From contig NZ_JACORU010000002.1 in NCBI RefSeq assembly GCF_014297445.1, forward strand, positions 186,001 to 250,000: a stretch of 64,000 bases of DNA. The letters run 5' to 3'. This DNA comes from Ramlibacter albus (GTDB lineage: Bacteria > Pseudomonadota > Gammaproteobacteria > Burkholderiales > Burkholderiaceae_C). The position numbers were made by a program, and so were the translations under genes. The notes beneath the pieces were generated by a model. The model was not told where the DNA came from. It made no database searches and was given only the letters and a program-made list of their open reading frames with translations. This document shows, one piece after another, positions 28,862 to 43,371 of the stretch (position 1 is the stretch's first letter; each line of letters starts with the position of its first letter).

Positions 28862-29890
28862 ATGTTCGCCTACATCGTCAAGCGCCTGCTCCTCATGCTG
28901 CCCACGCTGCTGGGGGTGCTGTTCATCACCTTCGTCGTGACGCAGTTCGTGCCCGGTGGGCCGGTGGAACAGTACATCGCCGAGTCGCGCCGCGGGGCGG
29001 GCGCGGGGGCCGGTGGCGAGGTCGGCGGCTACAGGGGCGGGCAGGGCGTCGACGCGAAGAAGATCGCGGAGATCAAGAAGCTGTATGGCTTCGACAAGCC
29101 GGCGCCCGAGCGCTTCCTCAAGATGGTCGGCGACTTCGCCACCTTCGACCTCGGTCGCAGCTTCTTCCAGAACAAGTCGGTGTGGCAGCTGATCGTCGAG
29201 AAGCTGCCGGTGTCGGTGAGCCTGGGGCTGTGGACCTTCTTCATCAGCTACTTCGTGGCCGTGCCGCTCGGTGTGGCCAAGGCGGTGCGCGCCGGCACGC
29301 GCTTCGATTTCGTCACGACGCTCATCGTGCTGCTCGGCTACGCCATCCCCGGCTTCGTGCTGGGCGTGCTGCTGCTCGTGGTGTTCGGCGGCCAGCTGCA
29401 GTGGTTCCCATTGCGCGGCCTCACGTCCGCCAACTGGAGCGAGCTGGGCTGGGGCGCGCGCATCGCGGACTACCTCTGGCACATCACGTTGCCCGTATTC
29501 GCCATGGTGATCGGCAGCTTCGCCGTGACGACGATGCTCACCAAGAACTCCTTCCTCGAGGAAATCCGCAAGCAATACGTGCTGACCGCGCGCGCCAAGG
29601 GGCTCGCGGAGCGGCGCGTGCTTTGGAAGCACGTGTTCCGCAACGCGCTGATCCCGATCGTGACGGGCTTCCCCTCGGCCTTCATCGGCGCCTTCTTCGC
29701 CGGCTCGCTGCTGATCGAGACGCTGTTCTCGCTCGACGGCCTGGGCCTGCTCAGCTACGAAAGCGTGATCCGCCGCGACTACCCCGTCGTGATGGGCACG
29801 CTCTACTTCTTCACGCTGATCGGCCTGGTGACCAAGCTGATCAGCGACCTCGCCTATGTCTGGGTGGATCCACGTGTCAAGTTCGATTGA
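28862..29890 (+). CDS. yejB: Peptide ABC transporter permease, YejB-like
   Basis: This 342-residue permease starts MFAYIVKRLLLMLPTLLGVL. It has the Gly-rich periplasmic segment (GAGAGAGGEVGGYRGGQG) and the KKLYGFDKP stretch characteristic of YejB, then a BPD_transp_1 domain with TARAKGL and the end WVDPRVKFD. It follows yejA by seven bases. The next gene begins 35 nt inside its end. Confidence 0.93.
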   Translation: MFAYIVKRLLLMLPTLLGVLFITFVVTQFVPGGPVEQYIAESRRGAGAGAGGEVGGYRGGQGVDAKKIAEIKKLYGFDKPAPERFLKMVGDFATFDLGRSFFQNKSVWQLIVEKLPVSVSLGLWTFFISYFVAVPLGVAKAVRAGTRFDFVTTLIVLLGYAIPGFVLGVLLLVVFGGQLQWFPLRGLTSANWSELGWGARIADYLWHITLPVFAMVIGSFAVTTMLTKNSFLEEIRKQYVLTARAKGLAERRVLWKHVFRNALIPIVTGFPSAFIGAFFAGSLLIETLFSLDGLGLLSYESVIRRDYPVVMGTLYFFTLIGLVTKLISDLAYVWVDPRVKFD

Positions 29891-30914
29891 GCACCTGAGC
29901 CCCGGCCGCCGCGCGTGGGGGCGCTTCCGGCGCAACAAGCTGGGGTTCTACAGCCTCGTGGCGTTCACGGTGCTGTTCGTCCTGAGCCTGGGCGCCGAGC
30001 TGATCTCCAACGACAAGCCGTACGTGGTGCACTACAACGGCAGCTACTACTTTCCGCTGTTCAAGTCGTACCCCGAGAAGACGTTCGGCGGCGACTTCGA
30101 GACGCCCACGGACTACCTCGACCCGTACATCCGCGGCAAATTCCACGAGGGCGGCAACTGGGCGATCTGGGCGCCGAACCCGTACGGGCCGGAGACGCTG
30201 AACTACTACGCGAAACTGCCGAACCCCGCGCCGCCGTCGGTCGACAACTGGCTGGGCACCGACGAGCGCGGGCGCGACCTGCTCGCGGCGCTGATCTACG
30301 GCTTCCGCGTGAGCGCGCTCTTCGGGCTTGCCCTGACGGTGATCGGCGTCGTCGTCGGCATCGCGGCGGGCGCGGTGCAGGGCTACTTCGGCGGGCGAAC
30401 CGACCTGGCGCTGCAGCGCTTCACCGAGATCTGGGGCTCGATGCCGGAGCTGTACCTGCTGATCATCTTCAGCTCCATCTTCACGCCGAGCGTGCCGCTC
30501 CTGATCGTGCTGCTGAGCCTGTTCACGTGGATGGGGCTGTCGCAGTACATGCGCGCCGAGTTCCTGCGCAACCGGCAGATGGACTACGTGCGAGGCGCAC
30601 GCGCGCTGGGCGTCGGCAACTGGCGGATCATCCGCCGCCACATCCTGCCCAACAGCATGACGCCCGTGGTCACGTTCCTGCCGTTCGAGATGAGCGCCGC
30701 GATCCTCGCATTGACGGCCCTGGACTTCCTGGGCCTGGGCGTGCCGCCGGGCACGCCGTCGCTGGGCGAACTGCTCAACCAGGGCAAGGCGAACCTGGAT
30801 GCGTGGTGGATCGTGGTGAGCACGTTCGTCATGCTCGTCGTGACCCTGCTGCTGCTCACGTTCATGGGCGATGCACTGCGCGATGCACTCGACCCGCGGA
30901 AAGCTGATCAATGA
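29856..30914 (+). CDS. yejE: Peptide ABC transporter permease, YejE-like
   Basis: This 352-residue permease contains the YejE-type long periplasmic domain between helices 1 and 2 (NGSYYFPLFKSYPEKTFGGDF, PNPYGPETLN). The WLGTDERGRD motif, a BPD_transp_1 domain with RGARALG, and the end DALDPRKADQ follow. The ATG at 29856 overlaps yejB; a GTG at 29874 is an alternative. The stop overlaps the ATPase start (ATGA). Confidence 0.93.
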   Translation: MSGWIHVSSSIEHLSPGRRAWGRFRRNKLGFYSLVAFTVLFVLSLGAELISNDKPYVVHYNGSYYFPLFKSYPEKTFGGDFETPTDYLDPYIRGKFHEGGNWAIWAPNPYGPETLNYYAKLPNPAPPSVDNWLGTDERGRDLLAALIYGFRVSALFGLALTVIGVVVGIAAGAVQGYFGGRTDLALQRFTEIWGSMPELYLLIIFSSIFTPSVPLLIVLLSLFTWMGLSQYMRAEFLRNRQMDYVRGARALGVGNWRIIRRHILPNSMTPVVTFLPFEMSAAILALTALDFLGLGVPPGTPSLGELLNQGKANLDAWWIVVSTFVMLVVTLLLLTFMGDALRDALDPRKADQ

Positions 30915-32506
30915 GCGAGAAGCTGCTTGAAGTTCGCGGCCTGCGCGTGGCTTTCGCCGGCAAGGAGGTCGTGCACGGCGTCGACTTCAGCATCGCGCCG
31001 CACGAGAAGTTCGCGCTCGTGGGCGAGTCGGGTTCCGGCAAGACCGTGACGGCGTTGAGCCTGCTGCGCCTGGTACCCAATGCCACGGTGAAGGGCAGTG
31101 CGGTCTTCCAGGACGGTGAGCCGGTCGACCTGCTCAAGCTGGACGAGAAGCGCTTGCTGGACGTACGCGGCCGCGACATCGCGATGATCTTCCAGGAGCC
31201 GATGACGGCGCTGAACCCGCTGTACACCGTCGGCGACCAGGTGGCGGAAGTGCTGGAGGTCAAGCAGGGCCTGACCAAGCGGCAGGCGTGGGAGGGCGCG
31301 GTGGAGGCGCTCGCCGCGACGGGCATCCCCGACCCGCAGCGCCGCGCGCAGTCCTTCCCGCACCAGCTCTCCGGCGGGCAGCGCCAGCGCGCGATGATCG
31401 CCATGGCGCTCGCATGCCGGCCCAAGCTGCTGCTCGCGGACGAGCCCACGACGGCCCTCGACGTCACGCTGCGCCTGCAGATCCTCGACCTGCTCGCGGA
31501 CCTGCAGCGGCAGACCGGCATGGCCATCCTGCTGATCACGCACGACCTCAACCTCGTGCGCCGCTTCGCCGACCGCATCGCGGTGATGGAGAACGGCTAC
31601 CTCGTCGAGCAGGGCCCGGTTGCCGACGTCTTCGCGAACCCGCAGCATGCCTACACGCGCAAGCTCATCGACAGCCGGCCCGAGCGCGACGTGGAAGAGG
31701 GGCCGGTGGCCGCACCGCCTGTCATGAAGGCCGAGGCGATGCGTGTTTCCTACCCCATCGGCCTCCCCGGCATTCGCGGCTGGTTCCGCAAGGGCGAGTT
31801 CGTCGCGGTGAAGGGCGCCGCATTCAGCGTGCCGCCCGGCCGCACGCTGGGCGTGGTGGGCGAGTCCGGCTCGGGCAAGTCGACGCTGGCCCTGGCCGGG
31901 CTCGGCCTCATCCCGCACCAGGGCGAGCTGGACGTGGTGGGCAGCCGCTGGGGCACCGACACGGCGGGCAACAAGGCCATGCGCCGGCTGGTGCAGGTCG
32001 TGTTCCAGGACCCGTTCTCGTCGCTGTCGCCGCGCATGACGGTGGACGAGATCGTGGGCGAGGGACTTCTCGTTCACGAACCCGGGCTCTCGGAAGCCGC
32101 CCGCAGGGAGCGCGTCGTGCAAGTGCTGGCCGAAGTCGGCCTCACCGAAGCCCAGTTCCCCGGCCTGCTCGGCCGCTACCCGCACGAGTTCTCCGGCGGC
32201 CAACGGCAGAGGCTGGCAATTGCCCGGGCTCTCATCGTCCAGCCGCAGGTGCTCGTGCTGGACGAGCCGACCAGCGCGCTGGACGTGACGATCCAGAAAC
32301 AGGTCTTGAAACTGCTGCAAAGGCTCCAACGTGAGAAAGGCCTGAGCTACCTGCTGATCACCCACGACGTGGACGTCATCCGTGCCATGGCCCACGAAGT
32401 GCTCGTCATGAAGGACGGCGAAGTGCTGGAGGCCGGCCCGGTGGAGCAGGTGCTCGAAGCCCCGAAAACCGACTACACCCGCACGCTCATCGCCGCGGCA
32501 GCCTAG
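30911..32506 (+). CDS. yejF: Peptide ABC transporter double ATP-binding protein, YejF-like
   Basis: This 531-residue protein has two ABC domains. The first has GESGSGKTV, LSGGQRQR, LLADEPTTALD and ITHDLN. The second has GESGSGKST, FSGGQRQR, LVLDEPTSALD and ITHDVD. It completes the yejABEF set. A CCTAGG and a short T5 follow the stop at once without a strong stem. The rimP promoter begins 20 nt downstream. Confidence 0.94.
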   Translation: MSEKLLEVRGLRVAFAGKEVVHGVDFSIAPHEKFALVGESGSGKTVTALSLLRLVPNATVKGSAVFQDGEPVDLLKLDEKRLLDVRGRDIAMIFQEPMTALNPLYTVGDQVAEVLEVKQGLTKRQAWEGAVEALAATGIPDPQRRAQSFPHQLSGGQRQRAMIAMALACRPKLLLADEPTTALDVTLRLQILDLLADLQRQTGMAILLITHDLNLVRRFADRIAVMENGYLVEQGPVADVFANPQHAYTRKLIDSRPERDVEEGPVAAPPVMKAEAMRVSYPIGLPGIRGWFRKGEFVAVKGAAFSVPPGRTLGVVGESGSGKSTLALAGLGLIPHQGELDVVGSRWGTDTAGNKAMRRLVQVVFQDPFSSLSPRMTVDEIVGEGLLVHEPGLSEAARRERVVQVLAEVGLTEAQFPGLLGRYPHEFSGGQRQRLAIARALIVQPQVLVLDEPTSALDVTIQKQVLKLLQRLQREKGLSYLLITHDVDVIRAMAHEVLVMKDGEVLEAGPVEQVLEAPKTDYTRTLIAAAA

Positions 32507-32526
32507 GTTTTTCCCGATACACCGCG

Positions 32527-32555
32527 TTGCAAGGGCCCTTTTTGAGGGGTACAAT
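32527..32555 (+). promoter_or_regulatory. Sigma-70 promoter of the rimP-nusA-infB operon
   Basis: A -35 TTGCAA (32527-32532) and a -10 TACAAT (32550-32555) are separated by exactly 17 bp. Transcription would start near 32562, about 11 nt before the terminator hairpin. Confidence 0.8.
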
Positions 32556-32572
32556 ACTTGCTTCACGACCAA

Positions 32573-32602
32573 ACGGGCGGGTACCAACCGCCCGTTTTTT
32601 TT
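32573..32602 (+). terminator. Intrinsic terminator / attenuator in the rimP leader
   Basis: This is a perfect 8-bp stem, ACGGGCGG pairing with CCGCCCGT, with a 7-nt loop and a run of eight T residues. It sits between the promoter and rimP, so it terminates transcription of the operon's own leader unless prevented. It could also stop read-through from yejF. Leader terminators ahead of rimP-nusA are known in other proteobacteria, with NusA as a plausible feedback factor; the mechanism here is inferred. Confidence 0.85.
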
Positions 32603-32621
32603 GGTTGATCGCCTCAAGCCC

Positions 32622-33167
32622 GTGGCCCTGCAAGACATCGTCGAACAAACCGTGACCGGTCTCGGTTACGAACTCGTGGAGATCGAACGCTCTGCAGGGG
32701 GCACTTTGCGCGTGACGATCGACATGCCGTGGGACGAAGGCGGCGAAGAGAAATACGTCAATGTCGAGGACTGCGAGCGCGTCACGCGCCAGCTGCAGTA
32801 CACGCTGGAAGTCGAAGGCGTGGACTACAAGCGCCTCGAGGTGTCGTCGCCGGGCATCGACCGGCCGCTCAAGGGTGAGAAGGACTTCGAGCGCTTCGAG
32901 GGCGAGCTGGTCGACATCACGCTGAAGGCGCCGCTCGTGGCCAACCGCCGCAAGTACCGCGGCACGCTGGAGCGCACCGACGCCGGCTGGCAGGTCGTGT
33001 GGAGCGACGAGCCGCCGCCGCAGCCGGGCGTGCGGGTCTCGAAGAAGAAGAAGGAGCCCGTGCCGCTGCAGGCGCTCGGGTTCACGCTGGACGAGCTGAA
33101 GGAAGCCCGCCTGGCGCCGATCGTAGATTTCAAAGGTCGAAAGACCAAGTCAGTTGCTGGAGAGTGA
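32622..33167 (+). CDS. rimP: Ribosome maturation factor RimP
   Basis: This 181-residue cytoplasmic protein is needed for 30S subunit maturation. The N-terminal domain has [11 protein letters not shown] and LRVTIDMP; the SSPGIDRPL segment and a C-terminal SH3-like domain follow. The GTG at 32622 gives the family-typical start [11 protein letters not shown]; a TTG at 32601 lies inside the terminator T-run and is unlikely. No good Shine-Dalgarno is visible. It is the first gene of the rimP-nusA-infB-rbfA-truB-typA series. Confidence 0.92.
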   Translation: MALQDIVEQTVTGLGYELVEIERSAGGTLRVTIDMPWDEGGEEKYVNVEDCERVTRQLQYTLEVEGVDYKRLEVSSPGIDRPLKGEKDFERFEGELVDITLKAPLVANRRKYRGTLERTDAGWQVVWSDEPPPQPGVRVSKKKKEPVPLQALGFTLDELKEARLAPIVDFKGRKTKSVAGE

Positions 33168-33168
33168 G

Positions 33169-34665
33169 ATGAACCGCGAACTGTTGATGCTGGTGGATGC
33201 GATTTCCCGCGAGAAGAACGTCGAGCGCGACGTGGTCTTCGGCGCCGTGGAAGCCGCGCTCGCGCAAGCGACGAAGAAGCTGTACCAGGGCGAGGTCGAC
33301 ATCCGCGTGGCCATCGACCGCGAAAGCGGCGACTACGAAACCTTCCGCCGCTGGCTGGTCGTGCCCGACGAGGCCGGCCTGCAGAATCCCGACGCCGAGG
33401 AGCTGCTGATGGACGCACGCGACCGCGTGCCGGACGTCGAAGAAGGCGAATACATCGAAGAAGGCGTGGAGTCGCTGCCCATCGGCCGCATCGGCGCCAT
33501 GGCCGCCAAGCAGGTCATCCTGCAGAAGATCCGAGACGCCGAGCGCGAGATGCTGCTGAACGACTTCATGTCGCGCGGCGACAAGATCTTCGTGGGCACC
33601 GTCAAGCGCATGGACAAGGGCGACATCATCGTCGAGAGCGGCCGCGTCGAGGGGCGCCTGCGCCGCAGCGAGATGATCCCCAAGGAGAACCTGCGCAACG
33701 GCGACCGCGTCCGCGCCATGATCATGGAAGTGGACCTCACGCTGCGCGGCGCGCCGATCATCCTGTCGCGCGCGGCCCCCGAGTTCATGATCGAGCTGTT
33801 CCGCCAGGAAGTGCCCGAGATCGAACAGGGTTTGCTCGAGATCAAGAGCTGCGCCCGCGACCCCGGCTCGCGCGCCAAGATCGCCGTCATCTCCCACGAC
33901 AAGCGCGTCGACCCCATCGGCACCTGCGTGGGCGTGCGCGGCTCGCGCGTCAATGCCGTCACCAACGAACTCGCCGGCGAGCGTGTCGACATCGTGCTGT
34001 GGTCCGAGGACCCGGCGCAGTTCGTGATCGGCGCGTTGGCACCCGCCAACGTCACCTCCATCGTCGTGGACGAAGAAAAGCACGCGATGGACGTGGTGGT
34101 GGACGAGGAGAACCTCGCCATCGCCATCGGCCGCGGCGGCCAGAACGTTCGCCTGGCTTCCGAGCTCACGGGCTGGAAGATCAACATCATGGACGCCAAC
34201 GAGTCGGCCCAGAAGACGGCCGAGGAGCAGAGCAAGCTGCGCGGCCTGTTCATGGAGAAGCTGGACGTCGACGAGGAGATCGCCGACATCCTGATCTCCG
34301 AGGGCTTCACCAGCCTGGAGGAAGTGGCCTACGTGCCCATCCAGGAGATGCTGGAGATCGAGGCCTTCGACGAGGACACCGTCAACGAGCTGCGCGCCCG
34401 CGCCAAGGACGCGCTGCTGACGATGGAAATCGCGCGCGAGGAGAGCGTCGAGGAAGTCTCGCAGGACCTGCGCGACCTCGAAGGCCTCACGCCGCAGCTG
34501 ATTGCACGGCTCGCCGATGCCGGCGTGCACACCCGCGACGAGCTGGCCGACCTGGCCCTCGACGAATTGACCGAGATCACGGGCCAGACGGCTGAAGAAG
34601 CCAAGGCCCTGATCATGAAGGCGCGCGAACACTGGTTCACCGGTGCAGCGGCCACGCAGGAATAA
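33169..34665 (+). CDS. nusA: Transcription termination/antitermination factor NusA
   Basis: This 498-residue RNA-polymerase-associated factor has an N-terminal domain (starting [13 protein letters not shown]), an S1 domain, and two KH domains ([23 protein letters not shown]). Two C-terminal helix-hairpin-helix repeats ([24 protein letters not shown]) match the acidic repeats of proteobacterial NusA. It starts one base after the rimP stop with GGAGAG just upstream. NusA may act on the leader terminator of its own operon. Confidence 0.97.
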   Translation: MNRELLMLVDAISREKNVERDVVFGAVEAALAQATKKLYQGEVDIRVAIDRESGDYETFRRWLVVPDEAGLQNPDAEELLMDARDRVPDVEEGEYIEEGVESLPIGRIGAMAAKQVILQKIRDAEREMLLNDFMSRGDKIFVGTVKRMDKGDIIVESGRVEGRLRRSEMIPKENLRNGDRVRAMIMEVDLTLRGAPIILSRAAPEFMIELFRQEVPEIEQGLLEIKSCARDPGSRAKIAVISHDKRVDPIGTCVGVRGSRVNAVTNELAGERVDIVLWSEDPAQFVIGALAPANVTSIVVDEEKHAMDVVVDEENLAIAIGRGGQNVRLASELTGWKINIMDANESAQKTAEEQSKLRGLFMEKLDVDEEIADILISEGFTSLEEVAYVPIQEMLEIEAFDEDTVNELRARAKDALLTMEIAREESVEEVSQDLRDLEGLTPQLIARLADAGVHTRDELADLALDELTEITGQTAEEAKALIMKAREHWFTGAAATQE

Positions 34666-34685
34666 GCGGGAGGACGACGAAACAC

Positions 34686-37586
<2,901 letters not shown>

Positions 37587-37589
37587 CGC

Positions 37590-37958
37590 ATGGCTACCAA
37601 GCGAGGCTCCAAGCCCAACCGGGCATTCCAGGTCGCGGACCAGATCCAGCGCGACCTGGCGGAGCTCATTCGCGAGGTGAAGGACCCGCGGCTGGGGATG
37701 ATCACGATCAATGCCGTGGAGGTGACGCCCGACTACGCGCACGCGAAGGTCTTCTTCAGCGTGCTCGTGGGCGAGCCGCAGGAGTGCGAGGAGGCGCTGA
37801 ACCACGCCGCGGGGTTCCTGCGCAACGGCCTCTTCAAGCGCCTGCACATCCACACGGTGCCCACGCTGCATTTCCAGTTCGACCGCACCACCGAGCGCGC
37901 GGCCGACATGAACGCCCTGATCGCCAAGGCGGTTTCTTCCCGCTCCAAGGACGAGTAG
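37590..37958 (+). CDS. rbfA: Ribosome-binding factor A
   Basis: This 122-residue KH-like protein is involved in 16S rRNA 5' end maturation and cold adaptation. It has the typical features [28 protein letters not shown] and [12 protein letters not shown]. It lies three bases after infB and four before truB, the standard order. Confidence 0.96.
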   Translation: MATKRGSKPNRAFQVADQIQRDLAELIREVKDPRLGMITINAVEVTPDYAHAKVFFSVLVGEPQECEEALNHAAGFLRNGLFKRLHIHTVPTLHFQFDRTTERAADMNALIAKAVSSRSKDE

Positions 37959-37961
37959 CCC

Positions 37962-38887
37962 GTGAACGCGCCACGCACCAGGGTGCAGCGGCGCCCTGTG
38001 CATGGGGTGTTGCTGCTCGACAAACCGCTCGGCCTTTCCAGCAACGACGCGTTGCAGAAGGCCAAGTGGCTGTTGCGCGCTGAAAAGGCGGGCCACACCG
38101 GCACGCTGGACCCGATGGCCACGGGCGTGCTGCCGCTTTGCTTCGGCGCCGCGACCAAGTTCAGCCAGCTGCACCTGGATGCGGACAAGACTTATGAGGC
38201 CGTTGCCAAGTTGGGCGTGAAGACGTCCACCGGCGATGCCGAAGGCGAGGTGATCGAGCGGCGCGATGTGCCCGCGCAGATCGACCTTGCGGCGCTCGCG
38301 GTGGAATTCACCGGCGAGATGAAGCAGGTGCCACCGATGCACAGCGCCTTGAAGAAGGACGGCAAGGCACTGTACGAGTACGCGCGCGCCGGCGTCGAGG
38401 TCGAGCGCGAAGCACGCGACATCACCGTGCATTCGCTCGCGATCGCGCAAATCGGCGCCGACGAGCTGAAGTTCGTGGCGCAGGTGAGCAAGGGCACCTA
38501 CATCCGCACGCTCGGTGAAGACATCGGCGAGGCGATCGGTTGCGGTGCGCACCTCGTCTCGCTGCGGCGCGTCGCCACCGGCCCTTTCAAGATCGACCAG
38601 TGCGTGACGCTGGCGCAGCTGGAAGCGATGAACGAAGAAGAGCGCCTCGCGAAGCTGCTGCCCGTGGAGGCGCTGCTGCCCGACCACGAACGCGTCACGC
38701 TGCCGCCGGAAGACGCGGGCCGGTTCCTCAGCGGCATGCGCCGCCGCGGCAACTGGGCCGACCACGAGCAGGTGGCCGTGTTCGGCCCCGACACCATCCT
38801 CGGCACGGCCCACGTCAAGGCCGGCGAACTGATCCCGGGGCGGCTGCTCGCCCCCACCGAAATCGAGCAGATTCTAGGAACGAGAAC

Positions 38888-38891
<4 letters not shown>
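37962..38891 (+). CDS. truB: tRNA pseudouridine(55) synthase TruB
   Basis: This 309-residue enzyme makes pseudouridine 55 in the tRNA T-loop. The catalytic Asp50 sits in [15 protein letters not shown], followed by KTYEA-type, [18 protein letters not shown] and KGTYIRTL motifs. The start is GTG at 37962. The stop overlaps the typA start (ATGA). Confidence 0.96.
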
Positions 38892-40729
<1,838 letters not shown>

Positions 40730-40744
40730 CCGGCCGCGTCCAGA

Positions 40745-41863
40745 CTATTTGGTGCGCCCGTCCCTGGGGACGCCTGCGGCGTTGTCGCTCCACGGCAGGA
40801 AGGCCCCGTATTTCTCGGGGTTCGCGATCGCCATGGTCTGTTTGGCCATGAGGTTCTCGCCTTCTTCACCGCTGGGTGCAGCGTCCTTCGTGTGGCTCGA
40901 CACCACAAGCGCCGATGCGCGCGCAAGGTCGGCCTTCGTCAGCTCGTCGAACTCTACGCCGGGGATCACCTTGTGCCTGTCGAGGAACTGGTGCAGGGCG
41001 ATGACCGTCTGCGCGTCCAGCGCGCCGGGCTGGCGAACCGCGTTACGGAGCGCCGGGTTCAGCCAGAGCAACTGGTCGTGAATCGTGCAGAACTGGTGCC
41101 CCGCCCGCGGATCGATCTTGATGGCGACGAACGTGCCGCCCGGTGCGACCTCGGCGCCGCCGGGGTGGAACAGCACGACCGTGACCCCTTGCGGAACCAC
41201 GCCATGCAGGAGCCGCTGGTCGTGGAAGAACTCCTCGCCTTGGTGAAAGTGCGCCTGCTGGGTGTTCCAGCCCGTGGTGCCGCCGTCGGCGGTGCGATGC
41301 AGCGGCCGCAGCTGCATGAGGTAGTCGAAGCCCTGGAGCTTGACGCCATTGGCGTCAACATCCATCCCGTTGGCCGCGTACTGCGAGAGTTCCGCGGGTT
41401 CCATCGCATGCCCCAAGGGCAGCCGGGGCGTGAGGGCCGTGACGGCCGCCGGTACGTCGTGGATGCGCTCACCGCTGAAGTCCTTGACATCGCGCGCGTT
41501 GTCGAAGAGCAGGTTCTGCTCCTGCGCGAATCGCGTCAATTCGTCCGGATTGATCCCGAACGTGACCACGGCTCGCGCCTTGCCTGCGGGGTTTGGCAGG
41601 TCCGCTGCCTCGAGCACGGCGTCCGGCGCGGCCTGCCGCTCGCCGGGCGCGAGCTGCGGCACCATCGCGAGCGTGCGGTCGATGACGCTGAACGAACGAT
41701 CGACGATCGGCGTCCATGCCTTGTCCTCCACCGGCGGCTTTGCGCCATCACGCGGGCCGCGAGGGGTGTCGACGCTCTTCGTGTGGATCGTGACGGCCGC
41801 GAGTTTCTGCGCGCCGGCCTTGACGCGACTCGCGATGAGGGCCAGTTTTCCAGTGCTCAACAT
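40745..41863 (-). CDS. Conserved-looking protein of unknown function, cupin-like HxH..E motif
   Basis: This 372-residue protein has no signal peptide or membrane helix. The start ATG at 41863 has an excellent AAGGAGG five bases upstream. The only recognisable signature is HFHQGEE (His205, His207, Glu210/Glu211), followed by a beta-rich stretch with VVLFHPGG and a second His-containing segment. This could be a cupin-type metal site, but the family is not recognised and no reaction is proposed. It converges with typA (15 nt between the stops) and diverges from the EamA gene across a 135-bp gap containing a perfect palindrome. Confidence 0.8.
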   Translation of the reverse strand: MLSTGKLALIASRVKAGAQKLAAVTIHTKSVDTPRGPRDGAKPPVEDKAWTPIVDRSFSVIDRTLAMVPQLAPGERQAAPDAVLEAADLPNPAGKARAVVTFGINPDELTRFAQEQNLLFDNARDVKDFSGERIHDVPAAVTALTPRLPLGHAMEPAELSQYAANGMDVDANGVKLQGFDYLMQLRPLHRTADGGTTGWNTQQAHFHQGEEFFHDQRLLHGVVPQGVTVVLFHPGGAEVAPGGTFVAIKIDPRAGHQFCTIHDQLLWLNPALRNAVRQPGALDAQTVIALHQFLDRHKVIPGVEFDELTKADLARASALVVSSHTKDAAPSGEEGENLMAKQTMAIANPEKYGAFLPWSDNAAGVPRDGRTK

Positions 41864-41920
41864 CGATGCCTCCTTGCCTTGAAGTTGAAAGTTCGCGGAT
41901 TCTGCGTTGCGGTCCATGCG

Positions 41921-41930
41921 TGAGGCCTCA
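41921..41930. promoter_or_regulatory. Perfect palindrome between divergent genes
   Basis: TGAGGCCTCA, a perfect 10-bp palindrome, lies near the middle of the gap between the unknown protein gene and the EamA transporter gene. It is a candidate operator; no clear -35/-10 pair could be assigned. Confidence 0.3.
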
Positions 41931-41998
41931 GACAAAAGTACAGGTACAGTGCATGCCCAGCGGCCAGCTTCGCTTCGCCGCCTTCAACCAGAACAACA

Positions 41999-42874
41999 GT
42001 GAAACTCACCCACACCCGCGCCGTCTTCCTGATGGTCGCGGTCACCCTCATGTGGTCCATCGCCGGCGTCATCACGCGCCAGCTGGAGCACGCGCGCAGC
42101 TTCGAGGTGACGTTCTGGCGCAGCTTCTTCACCATGGTTTCGCTGCTGGTCATCCTGCCGTTCCTGCAGGGGCGAGAGGTGTTCGTGAAGATCCGCCGCG
42201 GCCCGTTGGCGCTGTGGGTTTCCGGAGTGTGCTGGAGCGTGATGTTCACAGCCTTCATGGTGGCGCTCACGCTCACGAGCGTGGCCAACGTGCTGGTGAC
42301 GATGTCGCTCGGGCCGTTCTTCACGGCGATCCTCGCGCGCGTGTTCATCGGGCATCGGATACCGGGGCGCACGTGGGTCGCCATCCTGGTCGCGGGTGCG
42401 GGCATTGCCTACATGTACGGCACGCAGCTGGAGGCGGGCGGGCTTGCCGGCACGCTGGTGGCGCTATGCGTACCCGTTGCGGGTGCGGTGAACTGGACGG
42501 TCACGCAGCGCTCCCATTCGCAGGGCCAGGACGTCGACCTCGTGCCCGCCGTGCTGGTGGGTGCGGTCATCTCCTCGATCGTGACGCTGCCACTCGCGAT
42601 GCCGCTGCGCGCGACGATGCACGATGTCGGCCTGCTGGCGTTGCTCGGGCTCGTGCAGCTCGCGATCCCGTGCTGCCTGGCGGTGGCCTGCGCGCGCGTG
42701 CTGAAGGCACCGGAGATCGCGCTTCTCGCGCTGCTGGAGGTGATCTTCGGGATCGTGCTCGCGTGGCTGGGCGCCGATGAAGTGCCGAGCCAGACCGTGC
42801 TGGTGGGCGGCGCACTCGTGATTGGCGCGCTGGTGGCGAACGAATTGGTCGGCTGGAAGCAGCGCGCGGCTTAA
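41999..42874 (+). CDS. EamA/DMT-family transporter (RhaT/YdcZ-like permease)
   Basis: This 291-residue inner-membrane protein has ten hydrophobic segments arranged as two EamA repeats ([35 protein letters not shown]). Such transporters usually export amino acids or other small metabolites; the substrate is unknown. The start is GTG at 41999, without a visible Shine-Dalgarno. It converges with smpB, and the two stops overlap by four bases. Confidence 0.9.
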   Translation: MKLTHTRAVFLMVAVTLMWSIAGVITRQLEHARSFEVTFWRSFFTMVSLLVILPFLQGREVFVKIRRGPLALWVSGVCWSVMFTAFMVALTLTSVANVLVTMSLGPFFTAILARVFIGHRIPGRTWVAILVAGAGIAYMYGTQLEAGGLAGTLVALCVPVAGAVNWTVTQRSHSQGQDVDLVPAVLVGAVISSIVTLPLAMPLRATMHDVGLLALLGLVQLAIPCCLAVACARVLKAPEIALLALLEVIFGIVLAWLGADEVPSQTVLVGGALVIGALVANELVGWKQRAA

Positions 42875-43344
42875 CGATTGCGCTGCTTCATCGCGCGCTC
42901 CACTTCCCGCTTGCCTTCGCGATCCTTGATCGTGTCCCGCTTGTCGTGCTCCGCCTTGCCCTTGGCCAGGGCGATGTCGCACTTCACGCGCCCGTTCTTC
43001 CAGTGCAGGTTCAGCGGCACGAGCGTGTAGCCCTTCTGCTCCACCTTGCCCACGAGGCGCTTGATCTCCTCCTTGTGCAGCAGCAGCTTCTTCGTGCGCG
43101 TGGCATCGGCACGCACGTGCGTGGACGTCGTGCGCAGCGGGTTGATCTGCAGCCCGATCATGAACATCTCGCCGTCCTTGATGACGACGTAGCCGTCGGT
43201 GAGCTGCACCTTGCCTTCGCGCAGCGCCTTGACTTCCCAGCCTTCGAGCACGACCCCCGCTTCGTACTTCTCCTCGAAGAAGTAGTTGAACGAGGCCTTC
43301 TTGTTTTCGGCGATGCGGGAGGGCGTTTCTTTCTTCTGGGCCAT
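42871..43344 (-). CDS. smpB: SsrA-binding protein SmpB
   Basis: This 157-residue tmRNA partner acts in ribosome rescue. It has the typical [31 protein letters not shown] and [18 protein letters not shown] blocks and the basic C-terminal tail. The ATG at 43344 is divergent from ratA across a 27-bp gap that must contain both promoters' -10 regions. Confidence 0.97.
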   Translation of the reverse strand: MAQKKETPSRIAENKKASFNYFFEEKYEAGVVLEGWEVKALREGKVQLTDGYVVIKDGEMFMIGLQINPLRTTSTHVRADATRTKKLLLHKEEIKRLVGKVEQKGYTLVPLNLHWKNGRVKCDIALAKGKAEHDKRDTIKDREGKREVERAMKQRNR

Positions 43345-43353
43345 GGGGTTCTC

Positions 43354-43367
43354 TACAATCGATTGTC
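43354..43367. promoter_or_regulatory. Palindromic, back-to-back -10 region of smpB and ratA
   Basis: ACAATCGATTGT (43355-43366) is a perfect 12-bp palindrome. On the plus strand it supplies TACAAT (43354-43359), and on the minus strand GACAAT, so each may be the -10 of one of the divergent genes. No strong -35 is found on either side. Both mRNAs would have very short leaders. Confidence 0.45.
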
Positions 43368-43371
43368 GCCG

